This document shows, in pieces, positions 1 through 7,121 of a stretch of DNA of 64,000 nt (its first letter is position 1; each line of letters opens with the position of its first letter). Source of the DNA: an uncultured Clostridia bacterium (GTDB taxonomy: Bacteria; Bacillota; Clostridia; Lachnospirales; Lachnospiraceae). Where the stretch lies: the NCBI GenBank assembly GCA_947303805.1, contig CAMYZE010000004.1, forward strand, positions 1-64,000, written 5' to 3'. Made by a program: the position numbers and the translations under genes. Under the pieces are notes generated by a model that saw nothing but the letters and a program-made list of their open reading frames with translations, was not told the DNA's origin and made no database searches.

Positions 1-48
1 GAGGTTGTTCTTGTAGTAATCTTCTACTATCTTAGCATTGTTACTCAT
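1..48 (-). CDS. possible 5' end of a gene leaving the window
   Basis: An open frame reads leftward from an ATG at 48 to the window edge, giving 16 codons (MSNNAKIVEDYYKNNL). An in-frame TAG lies a few codons upstream, so the frame cannot begin much earlier. No Shine-Dalgarno motif is visible. Too short to assign a product; it may be chance. Confidence 0.3.
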   Translation of the reverse strand, partial: MSNNAKIVEDYYKNNL

Positions 49-141
49 AATAAATACTATCTATACAACTCTGATAATAGCTACGTTTGCAGGAACTATA
101 TGCTGTAATTATATTATTACATATTTATATTTATAATGCAA

Positions 142-165
142 TAAAAAATCGGGCTTACGCCCGAT
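142..165 (-). terminator. intrinsic terminator after secreted paralog 1
   Basis: Perfect hairpin ATCGGGC..GCCCGAT (148-165) followed on the minus strand by a T run (148-143). It lies 22 bases beyond the stop codon of the gene at 187-1698. Confidence 0.8.
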
Positions 166-186
166 CTGAATTTTATCTTGATTATT

Positions 187-1698
187 CTATCCTACATAAT
201 TGTAATAACATCTTTCAAACTTAGCGATTTTTGCCTTTTTGCCCGATTCAGGAACAAGTGAAAAGAAAAGCAATTCATCCTTCTTTAAATTTTTAATTTT
301 CACTGTAACTTTCTTTCCTTTTTCTAATGCAATACTTTCTAATTCAGCGGTTTCATTATTTTTATACATTTTAACTATATCAGCGTCAGCTGGTTTTGAA
401 TTATCATTTGCCCAAGTTTTCTTGCTAAAGTACAATGTTGCCCCATCATAGCCGGTCTCATCAGAAAGTGTAATATCAAATTGCAATACTTCAGTATCTT
501 TTTCCACTCTATCAAACAAAGGTGCATCCCAAAGAGTTTGTTTAATAGGATCTTTTAAACCACTTTCAATTACATATTTTACTTCAGATGGTTTTAAACG
601 TGTCTTTCTCTTTAACACATTATAGGAGCTATTTCCTTCCCAGCCATGAAATGATACAGCATATACAGTTTTCCATGTGAATGAACCTTTGTCATATTTA
701 GGATCAGAATAAACACCATAAACATTAGATGTTGCTGCAGGTGCATTTACCTTAAGAGGATCTGCTGAATTAACCTGCAAATAATGAGCTTCATCAGACG
801 TCAAATCGAACTTTCTTTCAATAGCTCTATTTTCATTTGTTACCCACAGATGTTTTATTTTTGTATCCCATTCGGAAGCATCTATTTCTGTCCACAATCC
901 TTCGTTACATTTCAAAGGATGATTCCAAGATCCGGTAGACCATGATGGCTGTGTACTTGTGTTAATGCTACTGTAACTTCTTGTTCCCGCACTACTAGAT
1001 TCTGACCAACCATTGAATGTATCACCACGAGTTCCAAGGCTTATTTCACTTTTTGGTTTTATACCGTAAAAATTATACTCACGATTCCACGCCCAATTAA
1101 TATACACATTCTCTCCCGATCTCTTATTATAACTCTCCCTTATATCAACCCATGACCATCTCACATCAGCATCATCAGCGTTTTGTGAAAATAACCATTC
1201 TTCATTCTCATTATTCCATTTTAATTTATGCAAAACATTAAATGTTGATTTTGGAAAAACCCACTTCGATGATATCATAACATAACCATTTCGTTGACTT
1301 GGCCAACCTGTTGGTGCATAAAAGCTTATATTTAATCCATATGAGCCTTTTATTTCATTTTTTGTGCTATCTACTGTAGTTTTATTAAATTCATCTGCAT
1401 GATGAAATGTAGGTTTGTCTCCATATATATTTACGAATAATGGTGTCTTTTCCGTAGATGTAGATATTCTTATTCCTGCAAGATATGCTGCTATTGCACC
1501 GTCAATTTTAGAGTCAATGCTTGTATTATAATTATCAATTTGTGCTTGGAAGTCATTTTTTAGCGAGTCAAATTCGGCTTTTGTAATAAAGGCAGAACCG
1601 TCATTATCACTTACTATTGCAGCAAAACTTTCTATACTAAAAAGAAGCACTAAAAATAGTGCTGCCACTCTCTTTATCAATCTTGTCCCTTTGCTCAT
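187..1698 (-). CDS. secreted protein with EF-hand-like N-terminal segment (paralog 1)
   Basis: 503 residues. Residues 1-27 look like a Sec signal peptide (KR-rich start, hydrophobic core, cleavage near SFA-A). Residues 31-42 read DNDGSAFITKAE, which fits an EF-hand calcium loop (D1, D3, S5, I8, E12) except for Ala at position 6. An amphipathic, probably coiled-coil helix follows to about residue 76 and ends in AAYLAGI. This 50-residue segment recurs in the genes at 4112-5473 and 5466-6851. The rest (many Trp, Tyr and Asn) is not recognised. A REP-like repeat lies just upstream and no clear Shine-Dalgarno motif precedes the ATG. Probably extracellular or surface-associated; the molecular function is unknown. 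Confidence 0.85.
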   Translation of the reverse strand: MSKGTRLIKRVAALFLVLLFSIESFAAIVSDNDGSAFITKAEFDSLKNDFQAQIDNYNTSIDSKIDGAIAAYLAGIRISTSTEKTPLFVNIYGDKPTFHHADEFNKTTVDSTKNEIKGSYGLNISFYAPTGWPSQRNGYVMISSKWVFPKSTFNVLHKLKWNNENEEWLFSQNADDADVRWSWVDIRESYNKRSGENVYINWAWNREYNFYGIKPKSEISLGTRGDTFNGWSESSSAGTRSYSSINTSTQPSWSTGSWNHPLKCNEGLWTEIDASEWDTKIKHLWVTNENRAIERKFDLTSDEAHYLQVNSADPLKVNAPAATSNVYGVYSDPKYDKGSFTWKTVYAVSFHGWEGNSSYNVLKRKTRLKPSEVKYVIESGLKDPIKQTLWDAPLFDRVEKDTEVLQFDITLSDETGYDGATLYFSKKTWANDNSKPADADIVKMYKNNETAELESIALEKGKKVTVKIKNLKKDELLFFSLVPESGKKAKIAKFERCYYNYVG

Positions 1699-1711
1699 TT
1701 TATTTATCTAC

Positions 1712-1744
1712 GACCCGTGCTCGCTGAGCTCGCCCCTACAATTC
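1712..1744. repeat. REP-like dispersed repeat, copy 1
   Basis: Minus-strand core TGTAGGGGCGAGC followed by an imperfect inverted GCGAGCACGGG. Related copies occur at about 41270-41350, 44053-44082, 52880-52907 and 53964-54024. Always between genes, never inside one. Confidence 0.6.
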
Positions 1745-2200
1745 AAGCTATACTATGTCCCCCTATGGTTTAGGGGGTCTCCCCAGGGGAATTGTCCCCA
1801 TATTATGTACACTTAATCAAGAGGGTATTGTAGTTTTCAAAGGTCGTCATCAACCGCTTAAATTTACATACGGCAAGTCCCGCATGCAACGTTTGACGCA
1901 TCCTGTATTGTCAATATTTTATAAAAAAAAGTCATTTTTGTCAATAAAATCAAGTAAAAAAGTATTAAAAAAGTATTAAGTTTTTTAAAAAATTATAACT
2001 GAAAATTTTGTTTTCTAACCCAGGAACTTTTGGCTAAACATTTTTAGGTGATTTTGTAGACACTTTTTAGCCATATTTTGAACATATAATTCTTGGATAT
2101 TATTGGGGTATTTTTTAAAAATTTTTTTGATATTTACCCCCACAAAACTGCAATTTGACCCCCGATGAAGAGTAAACAACTATGTCGACTTTCCCCCGGT
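1745..2200. other. AT-rich intergenic stretch with no convincing gene
   Basis: 1757-1787 holds a C-rich/G-rich inverted repeat (CCCCCTATGG..TAGGGGG then CTCCCC) that resembles the core of the 68-bp repeats at 3911 and 6978. A 74-codon plus-strand frame (1755-1979) starts inside this repeat and has no family features, so I do not call it. The rest is low-complexity A/T. Confidence 0.5.
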
Positions 2201-2204
2201 GGCA

Positions 2205-2242
2205 ATATTTAGTATAGTAGGAAAACTACATATACTAAATAT
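2205..2242. repeat. AT-rich perfect-type hairpin upstream of the antisense RNA promoter
   Basis: Arms ATATTTAGTATAGTAG and CTACATATACTAAATAT pair almost completely around a 5-base loop. It lies about 37 bases upstream of the -35 box of the putative antitoxin RNA. Could be a terminator insulating the locus or a protein-binding palindrome. Confidence 0.5.
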
Positions 2243-2278
2243 ATTTTGTAAGTTGAACTTTTAAGAATATTGCATATG

Positions 2279-2306
2279 TTGACATTTTAATAATTTATGA
2301 TATAAT
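2279..2306 (+). promoter_or_regulatory. strong promoter of the putative antitoxin RNA
   Basis: -35 TTGACA (2279-2284), 16-base spacer, extended -10 TGATATAAT with TATAAT at 2301-2306. Both hexamers are perfect sigma-A consensus. The predicted start is about 2313. No protein gene follows on this strand: only about 52 bases lie between the start and a terminator. Confidence 0.75.
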
Positions 2307-2312
2307 TAAAGT

Positions 2313-2364
2313 ACAACAATGAGAATATCATAAAAAAAGCACTCGGTTGCACGAGTGCTTTTTT
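2313..2364 (+). ncRNA. putative antisense antitoxin RNA, par RNA II-like
   Basis: Inferred from the consensus promoter at 2279-2306 and the bidirectional terminator at 2332-2364, giving a ~52-nt RNA. It converges on the toxin mRNA and shares its terminator, so the 3' parts are fully complementary. Its 5' end (2314-2331) is a near-copy of 2444-2462, the plus strand opposite the toxin start codon. It could therefore pair with the toxin initiation region through about 17-18 base pairs, with one G-U pair and one bulge. This matches the layout of par of plasmid pAD1 (Fst/RNA II). Not shown experimentally. Confidence 0.6.
2332..2364. terminator. bidirectional terminator shared by toxin mRNA and antisense RNA
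   Basis: Stem GCACTCG (2339-2345) pairs with CGAGTGC (2352-2358). Seven A lie on the left and six T on the right, so it works on both strands. Confidence 0.85.
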
Positions 2365-2369
2365 GATAC

Positions 2370-2462
2370 CTAGTTAAAGTGGTTATCAAGCCACTTGCAA
2401 ATGAAATATAACATTAATCCTGCTATAACACTTGCAACTATTTCAACAATGAAAAATATCAT
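2370..2462 (-). CDS. 30-residue Fst-like membrane toxin peptide
   Basis: ATG at 2462, TAG at 2370-2372, preceded by the Shine-Dalgarno AGGAGGTGG. The peptide is one hydrophobic helix with a charged tail. Its second half reads GLMLYFICKWLDN, which matches the pattern GLxLxxIxx(R/K)xLD of the Fst toxin (GLVLEMISRVLDE). The toxin has its own promoter (2508-2536) and a terminator 5 bases past the stop. Start-codon bases can pair with TCATTG downstream (CAATGA..TCATTG), so translation may be restrained. By analogy the product would insert in the cytoplasmic membrane and be toxic if translated freely. The family match is by eye. Confidence 0.7.
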   Translation of the reverse strand: MIFFIVEIVASVIAGLMLYFICKWLDNHFN

Positions 2463-2507
2463 TGCCACCTCCTTTCAATGTTACTCTACTTAGAAGTAGG
2501 CAAGAAA

Positions 2508-2536
2508 AGTATAACAAAGTATTTGTTAGATTACAA
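2508..2536 (-). promoter_or_regulatory. promoter of the putative toxin mRNA
   Basis: Minus-strand -35 TTGTAA (2536-2531), 17-base spacer, -10 TATACT (2513-2508); start near 2501. The leader begins with the small hairpin CTACTTCTAAGTAG (2499-2486), a feature also seen at the 5' end of stable type I toxin mRNAs. The -35 box abuts the transposase terminator. Confidence 0.65.
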
Positions 2537-2570
2537 TAAAAATAACCCCGGGTGGTAGGGGTTATTTTTT
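2537..2570 (-). terminator. terminator after the IS3-family transposase
   Basis: Hairpin AAATAACCCC / GGGGTTATTT around GGGTGGTA, flanked by A and T runs. It lies 7 bases past the orfB stop and separates transposase transcription from the toxin promoter. Confidence 0.75.
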
Positions 2571-2576
2571 TGCGAC

Positions 2577-3573
2577 TTAATTTTCTATTTTTGTTTCATC
2601 AGTAATGTCAATAATGTTTTCAGGATCATTTTCAGCAGCATCTTCAATCAATGACATTTTCTTAAGTTTCAAATCTCTTTCAAACATATCAGGTGATCTG
2701 TATCCAAGTGTGGAGTGTAGCCTTCTAGGATTATAAAACCCTTCAATGTATCTAAATATAAGTGCCTTGGTCTCTTCAAATGACTGAGGTTTCCTTTGGT
2801 ATAAACACTCCTTTTTAAACGAAGCATGGAATGACTCCTGACTCGCATTGTCAGCACAAGAGAAAACTATTCTTGTATAAGAACATCTAGCTTTATGGTG
2901 AAATGCAAAATCTTTATATCTATCAGACCTATATTGAGCACCCTTGTCGCTATGAAGTATGAGCCCTTTATGAGGGTGTCTCGTTTCATAAGCTCTGTGA
3001 AGCACTCTCAAAATCAAATCAGTTGTCATATTTCTTGAGAGTTCATATGCTATCACCTTCCTCGAATAGTAATCCATAACTGATGCCAGATATGCGTTAC
3101 TTCCATCGCTTAATTTAATATATGTAACATCTTGAGTCCATACTTGATTTACATCATTTACATTTGTATCCTTTGCAATATTTTTAAGCCGCAAATATTC
3201 ATGATCTTTAAAGCAAGTTCTTTTATATCTAAACTTCTTGTGAACTATGGAACATATGTTCAGTTCTTTCATATAATTATGAATGGTTTTTCTCGCAACC
3301 ACATAGCCTTCTTCACGAAGTGCGCAAGTAATTCTTGGGGACCCGTAAGTACCATAAGATCTGTCATATATGTCAAGCATAGCTTTTATAATCTTGATTT
3401 TTCTTGTGTTTTCTTTAGGAATATAGTACTTATAATGATAATAACTTGACCTTGAATATCCAAATAATTTTGCCAATCTATTGATAGAGGTATTTTTGCT
3501 AATTAATTTTATGTTAATGAATACTTTTTCAATTACTTCCCGCTTTCCGTAAAGAAGGCATATGCTTTTTTTA
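2577..3573 (-). CDS. IS3-family transposase OrfB, made as OrfAB by -1 frameshift
   Basis: DDE integrase-type transposase. After an HTH_21-like start (KIIKAMLDIYDRSYGTYGSP), the rve core shows the first Asp in VWTQDVTYIK, the second in LILHSDKGAQYRS, and the Glu in NASQESFHASFKKE: the D,D(35)E triad. The frame downstream of M-like TTG 3476 is open upstream without a stop to the A7G run at 3567-3573, and no ATG with a ribosome site exists. Reading CTA AAA AAA, then slipping back one base, joins OrfA residue ~EMLKK to the orfB frame (SICLLYGKREV). The catalytic residues are intact, so the element may still be active. Confidence 0.85.
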
Positions 3574-3811
3574 GCATTTCAATAGTTTCTTCTCTCTCTT
3601 TAATTTGTTTTCTAAGTGCCTTATTTTCAATCTCATAATTATAACTCTCTTCGTCAAATGAATGCGGATTTTTTCTAAACACAGAAACCCACTTTTCATA
3701 TGTCTTGACTGGGATTGACAATTCGCTCGCCACCCTGTTGGGCGAATTGTCAAACTTTGAAAGTAGCTCGCAGGCCATTTTTTTAAACTCAAGCCTGTAT
3801 CTCCTTTTCAT
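3533..3811 (-). CDS. IS3-family OrfA, helix-turn-helix subunit
   Basis: 92 residues of the HTH_Tnp_1 type. The N-terminal helix-turn-helix (YRLEFKKMACELL..NRVASELSIP..TYEKWV) recognises the IS ends. A leucine-zipper-like coiled coil follows (ENKALRKQIKEREETIEMLKKAY), which dimerises with OrfAB. The ATG at 3811 has the Shine-Dalgarno AAGGAGG. Its last codons overlap the orfB frame, and the AAAAAAAG slippery site sits at 3567-3574. In this family OrfA alone acts as a regulator, and the fusion is the transposase. Confidence 0.85.
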   Translation of the reverse strand: MKRRYRLEFKKMACELLSKFDNSPNRVASELSIPVKTYEKWVSVFRKNPHSFDEESYNYEIENKALRKQIKEREETIEMLKKAYAFFTESGK

Positions 3812-3910
3812 ATATTCCTCCTTATCCCTCCACGCCTTTAAATTATATCAAATTTTCGGGCGAATTTTTTAACCCCCTAACCCCCTCTCCTTCCTGTACA
3901 CTTGCTTTAC

Positions 3911-3978
3911 CATCTCCCCAGTACCACCCCCTACAAAATGAAAAAGATAGGGGGTCAAATCCCCCTATGATAGGGGGT
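3911..3978. repeat. 68-bp direct repeat, copy A
   Basis: 66 of 68 bases are identical to 6978-7045. It contains the nested inverted repeats CCCCCTA..TAGGGGG and CCCCCTATGATAGGGGG. Copies A and B bracket the two overlapping paralog genes at 4112-6851. Confidence 0.85.
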
Positions 3979-4015
3979 GCTAGTTAATGCCTTTTGTGTT
4001 ATAAATGGTCGAACT

Positions 4016-4051
4016 CATAAAAAAAACTTGAGAAGTTCTCAAGTTTTTTTA
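4016..4051. terminator. bidirectional terminator after paralog 2
   Basis: Hairpin AAACTTGAGAA..TTCTCAAGTTT with A and T runs on both sides, about 60 bases past the stop of the 4112-5473 gene. Confidence 0.85.
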
Positions 4052-4111
4052 TTGCTAATCAAAGTAAGGCTAATAACTTTTTCCTCATATATAGAGTTTT
4101 TATTTATTACA

Positions 4112-5473
4112 CTATTCCCAAGTTGCAGTAATTTGTGCACCATCACTAATAGTTACATACTTTTTATTGTCTTTTGTAATAGTTCTATCATATTGACATT
4201 TAATATAATAAGTCTTATTCGTATTACATCTAAATTCGACTGTCATTTCTTTTCTACTTGGAAGTTTATACTTGAATTTTTTTCCATCAGAAGTTTTGTA
4301 TTCTGTACTCTCATCAGAAAGACTATTAGATATTAGTTTTACATTTCCATAAAAATCATCTTGATTACTAAACGGCTCATCTGATATTGCAACATATACT
4401 GAACCCGTTGATTCTATAGCATTGTTACTATATCTATTAAAGCTTAATTTTTCAATTTTTACTTTACCATATCTAGCTGTGCTACATAATTGCACTCCGC
4501 CAAATAAAGTATTTTTGTATTGTGTTCCATAGTAAAAACCGGGAGTAAGTTGGTCATACTTACGGCTTGTCTCAGTATTCCAGCTATATACATCTATATT
4601 TTTTATTCTTATATATCTTGCAGTTCCACCAGATGAAGTATACCCTTCTTGGTTCGACTCTGTTCTTTTCCTTGCATTCACTTTTTTATAATTATCTGTT
4701 GACAAAAACACTTTGTTTGCGGTTGTGTCTATTGCACCAGATGAAGTCCACCAATCTAGCATCAGCTCTGATTCCTTATACTCTCTATAAATTGATACAT
4801 ATGAGTCAATCTTTGTTCTTGTACTTGATGGAAGTATTATTGCTGCACCAAGTTCCTGCCCTCCATTACCAAAAGGATAAGTTTGAATACTTTCTACAGT
4901 TGAACCACCCGTCCACCAGGCACCACTGTAGCAAGCCTCAACTGAGCCAACCTCGTATGACTCTAAATACTTATTTCCATCATTAATATATTTTATAAAT
5001 TGCCCTTTAGTTCCTTTTCCCCCCGAAGAACTCCAAAAATTAGATCTGTTATCACCCATAATTGCAGCTCTCTTGGCGTAGGCATCTAAAACAGAATAAC
5101 CCTGCTGATCACCATTTTGAAAAAATAATGCAAGTCCCGTTACAGGATTAACAGTCGGAGCTATATTCGGTTTTCCGAATTTTATGGCACTTCCGCCAAG
5201 GTTTTGATATATGTTAGTTAATTTTTCAATTCTATCTATTCTAATTCCTGCAAGATAAGAAGCTATGCTAGTATCAATTTTATTATCTATAGATGAATAA
5301 AAATTATCGATTTGAGCTTGAAAATTGTTTTTTAGGCTATCAAACTCAGCTTTTGAAATGAAAGCTGAACCATCATTATCAGCAACTGTTACCGCAAAAG
5401 CATTACAACTGATAATTATGACTGCAAAAGTTATACACAATACTTTAAATATTTTATTTCTCTTTTTACTCAT
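4112..5473 (-). CDS. secreted protein with EF-hand-like N-terminal segment (paralog 2)
   Basis: 453 residues. The signal peptide is about residues 1-27 (ending CNAFA). The EF-hand-like loop DNDGSAFISKAE is at 32-43, followed by the shared amphipathic helix to SYLAGI. The body is clearly homologous to the next gene upstream (5466-6851) along its length: both have FGKPNIAPTVNP, YPFG, GQFIKY and a C-terminal YYIKCQ.DRTIT block. The pair is therefore a tandem duplication. Its ATG overlaps the stop of the upstream paralog by 8 bases, so the two are translationally coupled. No enzyme motif is recognised; a beta-rich extracellular protein is likely. Function unknown. Confidence 0.85.
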   Translation of the reverse strand: MSKKRNKIFKVLCITFAVIIISCNAFAVTVADNDGSAFISKAEFDSLKNNFQAQIDNFYSSIDNKIDTSIASYLAGIRIDRIEKLTNIYQNLGGSAIKFGKPNIAPTVNPVTGLALFFQNGDQQGYSVLDAYAKRAAIMGDNRSNFWSSSGGKGTKGQFIKYINDGNKYLESYEVGSVEACYSGAWWTGGSTVESIQTYPFGNGGQELGAAIILPSSTRTKIDSYVSIYREYKESELMLDWWTSSGAIDTTANKVFLSTDNYKKVNARKRTESNQEGYTSSGGTARYIRIKNIDVYSWNTETSRKYDQLTPGFYYGTQYKNTLFGGVQLCSTARYGKVKIEKLSFNRYSNNAIESTGSVYVAISDEPFSNQDDFYGNVKLISNSLSDESTEYKTSDGKKFKYKLPSRKEMTVEFRCNTNKTYYIKCQYDRTITKDNKKYVTISDGAQITATWE

Positions 5474-6851
5474 ACTTTGCTATAATCTCCATTCCATCTT
5501 TTATACACACATATCTGAAATTGTTTGCCGTTATTGTTCTATCAACTTGACACTTAATATAATATGTCTTATTAACCTTGCAGTTAAACTTTATATTTAT
5601 ATCTTCACTGGATGGAATATAGTATTTATATGTTTTACCATCGCTAGATGCAATTTCGGTTGTTTTTGCTTCTGCACTGTTCTCTGTTATTTTCACATTA
5701 CCAAAGAAATCGTCCGTATTTGTAAACGGCTCATCACTAATCGCAAAATATATTTTCCCTGTAGACAGTTTAGCTTTTTCAGCTGCTGTGTCCTTTTCAT
5801 ATCTCAAAAAATTTAACTTGTTTAGTGTTATCTCACCATTCTTATCTGATTCACAAAGTTGAACTCCTCCATATAAATTATTTTCATACTTTTTCCTATT
5901 ATAGAACCCCGGAACCAATTGATTATAATTACGACCAGTTTCAGTGTTCCAACTATATATTCTAATATCCGTAATTTGTATGTGGTTTGCTGAGTGACTA
6001 CCATAATTTGTAGTCCCTGTAGCATTGGGTGCAGTCCACATTCTACTATTTAATTTCTTAAAATTGTCTGTTGATAAAAAAATTTTATTGTTTGAAGTGT
6101 TTATAGATCCAGAACTAGTCCAATATTCTAAATTCAACTCACTATACTTAACTTCCCTATATATAGATATATAAGAGTCAACATTCGATCGATAACTAGA
6201 ACTTAAAATGATTGCTTCTCCAAGATTCTGTGCACCAGTTCCAAAAGGATATCTCTGCTTACAATATTGTACTTCACTTTTACCCGTCCACCACCCTCCA
6301 CTATAACAAGCTGCTGCACTACCTATATAATATGAGTATAGATATTTCTTTCCACTATTTGCAGTATATTTAATAAATTGGCCTTTTTTGCCACCCCCAG
6401 TAGAATTCCAAAATAGATCATTATTCTCTCCCATAATTGCACGGCGTTGTCTATCAACAACATTTACACCAAATCGATCGCTATTTTCAAAGAATAAAGC
6501 ATGACCTGTCAGTGGGTTAACTGTAGGTGCTATATTTGGCTTTCCAAATTTTATCTTACTGCCACCAAGCAATTGATATATATTGTCTATTCTTTTTTCT
6601 TCTTGTAACTTTATACCTGCAAGATATGCAGCTATAGCACCGTCAATTTTACCATCAATACTCTCTTTATATGAGTCAATTTGTTCAGCAAAATTATTTT
6701 TAAGAGCTTCAAATTCGGCTTTTGTCACAAAAGCCGAGCCATCATTATCACTTACAACTGCCGCAAAACTATTTATACTCAATAACAATACAAAAATAAG
6801 GCACAAAGCCTTCTTTGCCATTTTCAATCTATTTACTATCATCCATGTCAT
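5466..6851 (-). CDS. secreted protein with EF-hand-like N-terminal segment (paralog 3)
   Basis: 461 residues from the ATG at 6851; an ATG at 6821 (MAKKALC) would give a cleaner signal peptide. The EF-hand-like loop DNDGSAFVTKAE and helix to AAYLAGI match the other two paralogs. The body pairs closely with paralog 2. The leader upstream holds a 114-bp imperfect palindrome (6864-6977) and repeat copy B. Start choice is uncertain: GGTAGGT lies 7 bases before the first ATG, and no good site precedes the third. Secreted; function unknown. Confidence 0.8.
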   Translation of the reverse strand: MTWMIVNRLKMAKKALCLIFVLLLSINSFAAVVSDNDGSAFVTKAEFEALKNNFAEQIDSYKESIDGKIDGAIAAYLAGIKLQEEKRIDNIYQLLGGSKIKFGKPNIAPTVNPLTGHALFFENSDRFGVNVVDRQRRAIMGENNDLFWNSTGGGKKGQFIKYTANSGKKYLYSYYIGSAAACYSGGWWTGKSEVQYCKQRYPFGTGAQNLGEAIILSSSYRSNVDSYISIYREVKYSELNLEYWTSSGSINTSNNKIFLSTDNFKKLNSRMWTAPNATGTTNYGSHSANHIQITDIRIYSWNTETGRNYNQLVPGFYNRKKYENNLYGGVQLCESDKNGEITLNKLNFLRYEKDTAAEKAKLSTGKIYFAISDEPFTNTDDFFGNVKITENSAEAKTTEIASSDGKTYKYYIPSSEDINIKFNCKVNKTYYIKCQVDRTITANNFRYVCIKDGMEIIAKYE

Positions 6852-6863
6852 AACGACCTACCA

Positions 6864-6977
6864 ACATTAATCACCATTTAGCCGCAGCATTAGCATAAGA
6901 AAATGCTTCGGTTCTATCCATAGGTTACCCACCGGCATTTTCGGTGCTAATAGCTGCGGCGGGATTGCAATTAATGT
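6864..6977. repeat. 114-bp imperfect palindrome in the leader of paralog 3
   Basis: Outer arms ACATTAAT / ATTAATGT (6864-6871, 6970-6977) and inner arms GCCGCAGCATTAGCA / TGCTAATAGCTGCGGC (6881-6895, 6945-6960). Smaller hairpins sit inside, such as CACCG/CGGTG. It abuts repeat copy B at 6978. No known riboswitch core was recognised. Confidence 0.7.
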
Positions 6978-7045
6978 CATCTCCCCAGCACCACCCCCTA
7001 CAAAATGAAAAAGATAGGGGGTCAAAACCCCCTATGATAGGGGGT
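6978..7045. repeat. 68-bp direct repeat, copy B
   Basis: Two mismatches to copy A at 3911-3978, same orientation, 3,067 bases apart. Confidence 0.85.
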
Positions 7046-7055
7046 CATAGGGGTC

Positions 7056-7084
7056 AAAAAAATAAGGGTCTTCACCCTTATTTT
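7056..7084. terminator. terminator after polC
   Basis: Hairpin AAATAAGGGT..ACCCTTATTT with A/T runs, 38 bases past the polC stop. Confidence 0.8.
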
Positions 7085-7121
7085 AAAATTTCTATTAACT
7101 ATATGCTATATATTTTCTAGA

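Larger units (their letters stand above)
2577..3811 (-). mobile_element. IS3-family insertion sequence, coding part
   Basis: Two overlapping minus-strand frames, orfA (3533-3811) and orfB (2577-3476 and upstream), with a slippery run at their junction, as in IS3-family elements. The outer ends could not be fixed: no convincing 20-40 bp terminal inverted repeats or target duplication were found by eye, so the true element is somewhat larger than this range. Confidence 0.8.

Noticed and set aside
239-451. 70-codon plus-strand frame opposite secreted paralog 1
   Set aside because: Shadow of the real gene; no ribosome site and a composition typical of antisense frames.
1755-1979. 74-codon plus-strand frame
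   Set aside because: Starts inside a repeat, ends in low-complexity Lys codons, has no ribosome site and no family features.
2530-3890. Exact ends of the IS3-family element
   Set aside because: A loose match TAGGGG-TTA on both sides was seen, but it overlaps a terminator and gives no target duplication, so no boundaries were claimed.
6881-6960. Possible riboswitch upstream of paralog 3
   Set aside because: Compared by memory with c-di-GMP, c-di-AMP, SAM, THF, fluoride and cobalamin cores; no conserved core was found, so it is kept only as an unexplained palindrome.
6864-6977. Integron attC site
   Set aside because: The palindrome has suitable size, but the end core sites RYYYAAC/GTTRRRY are missing and there is no integrase.
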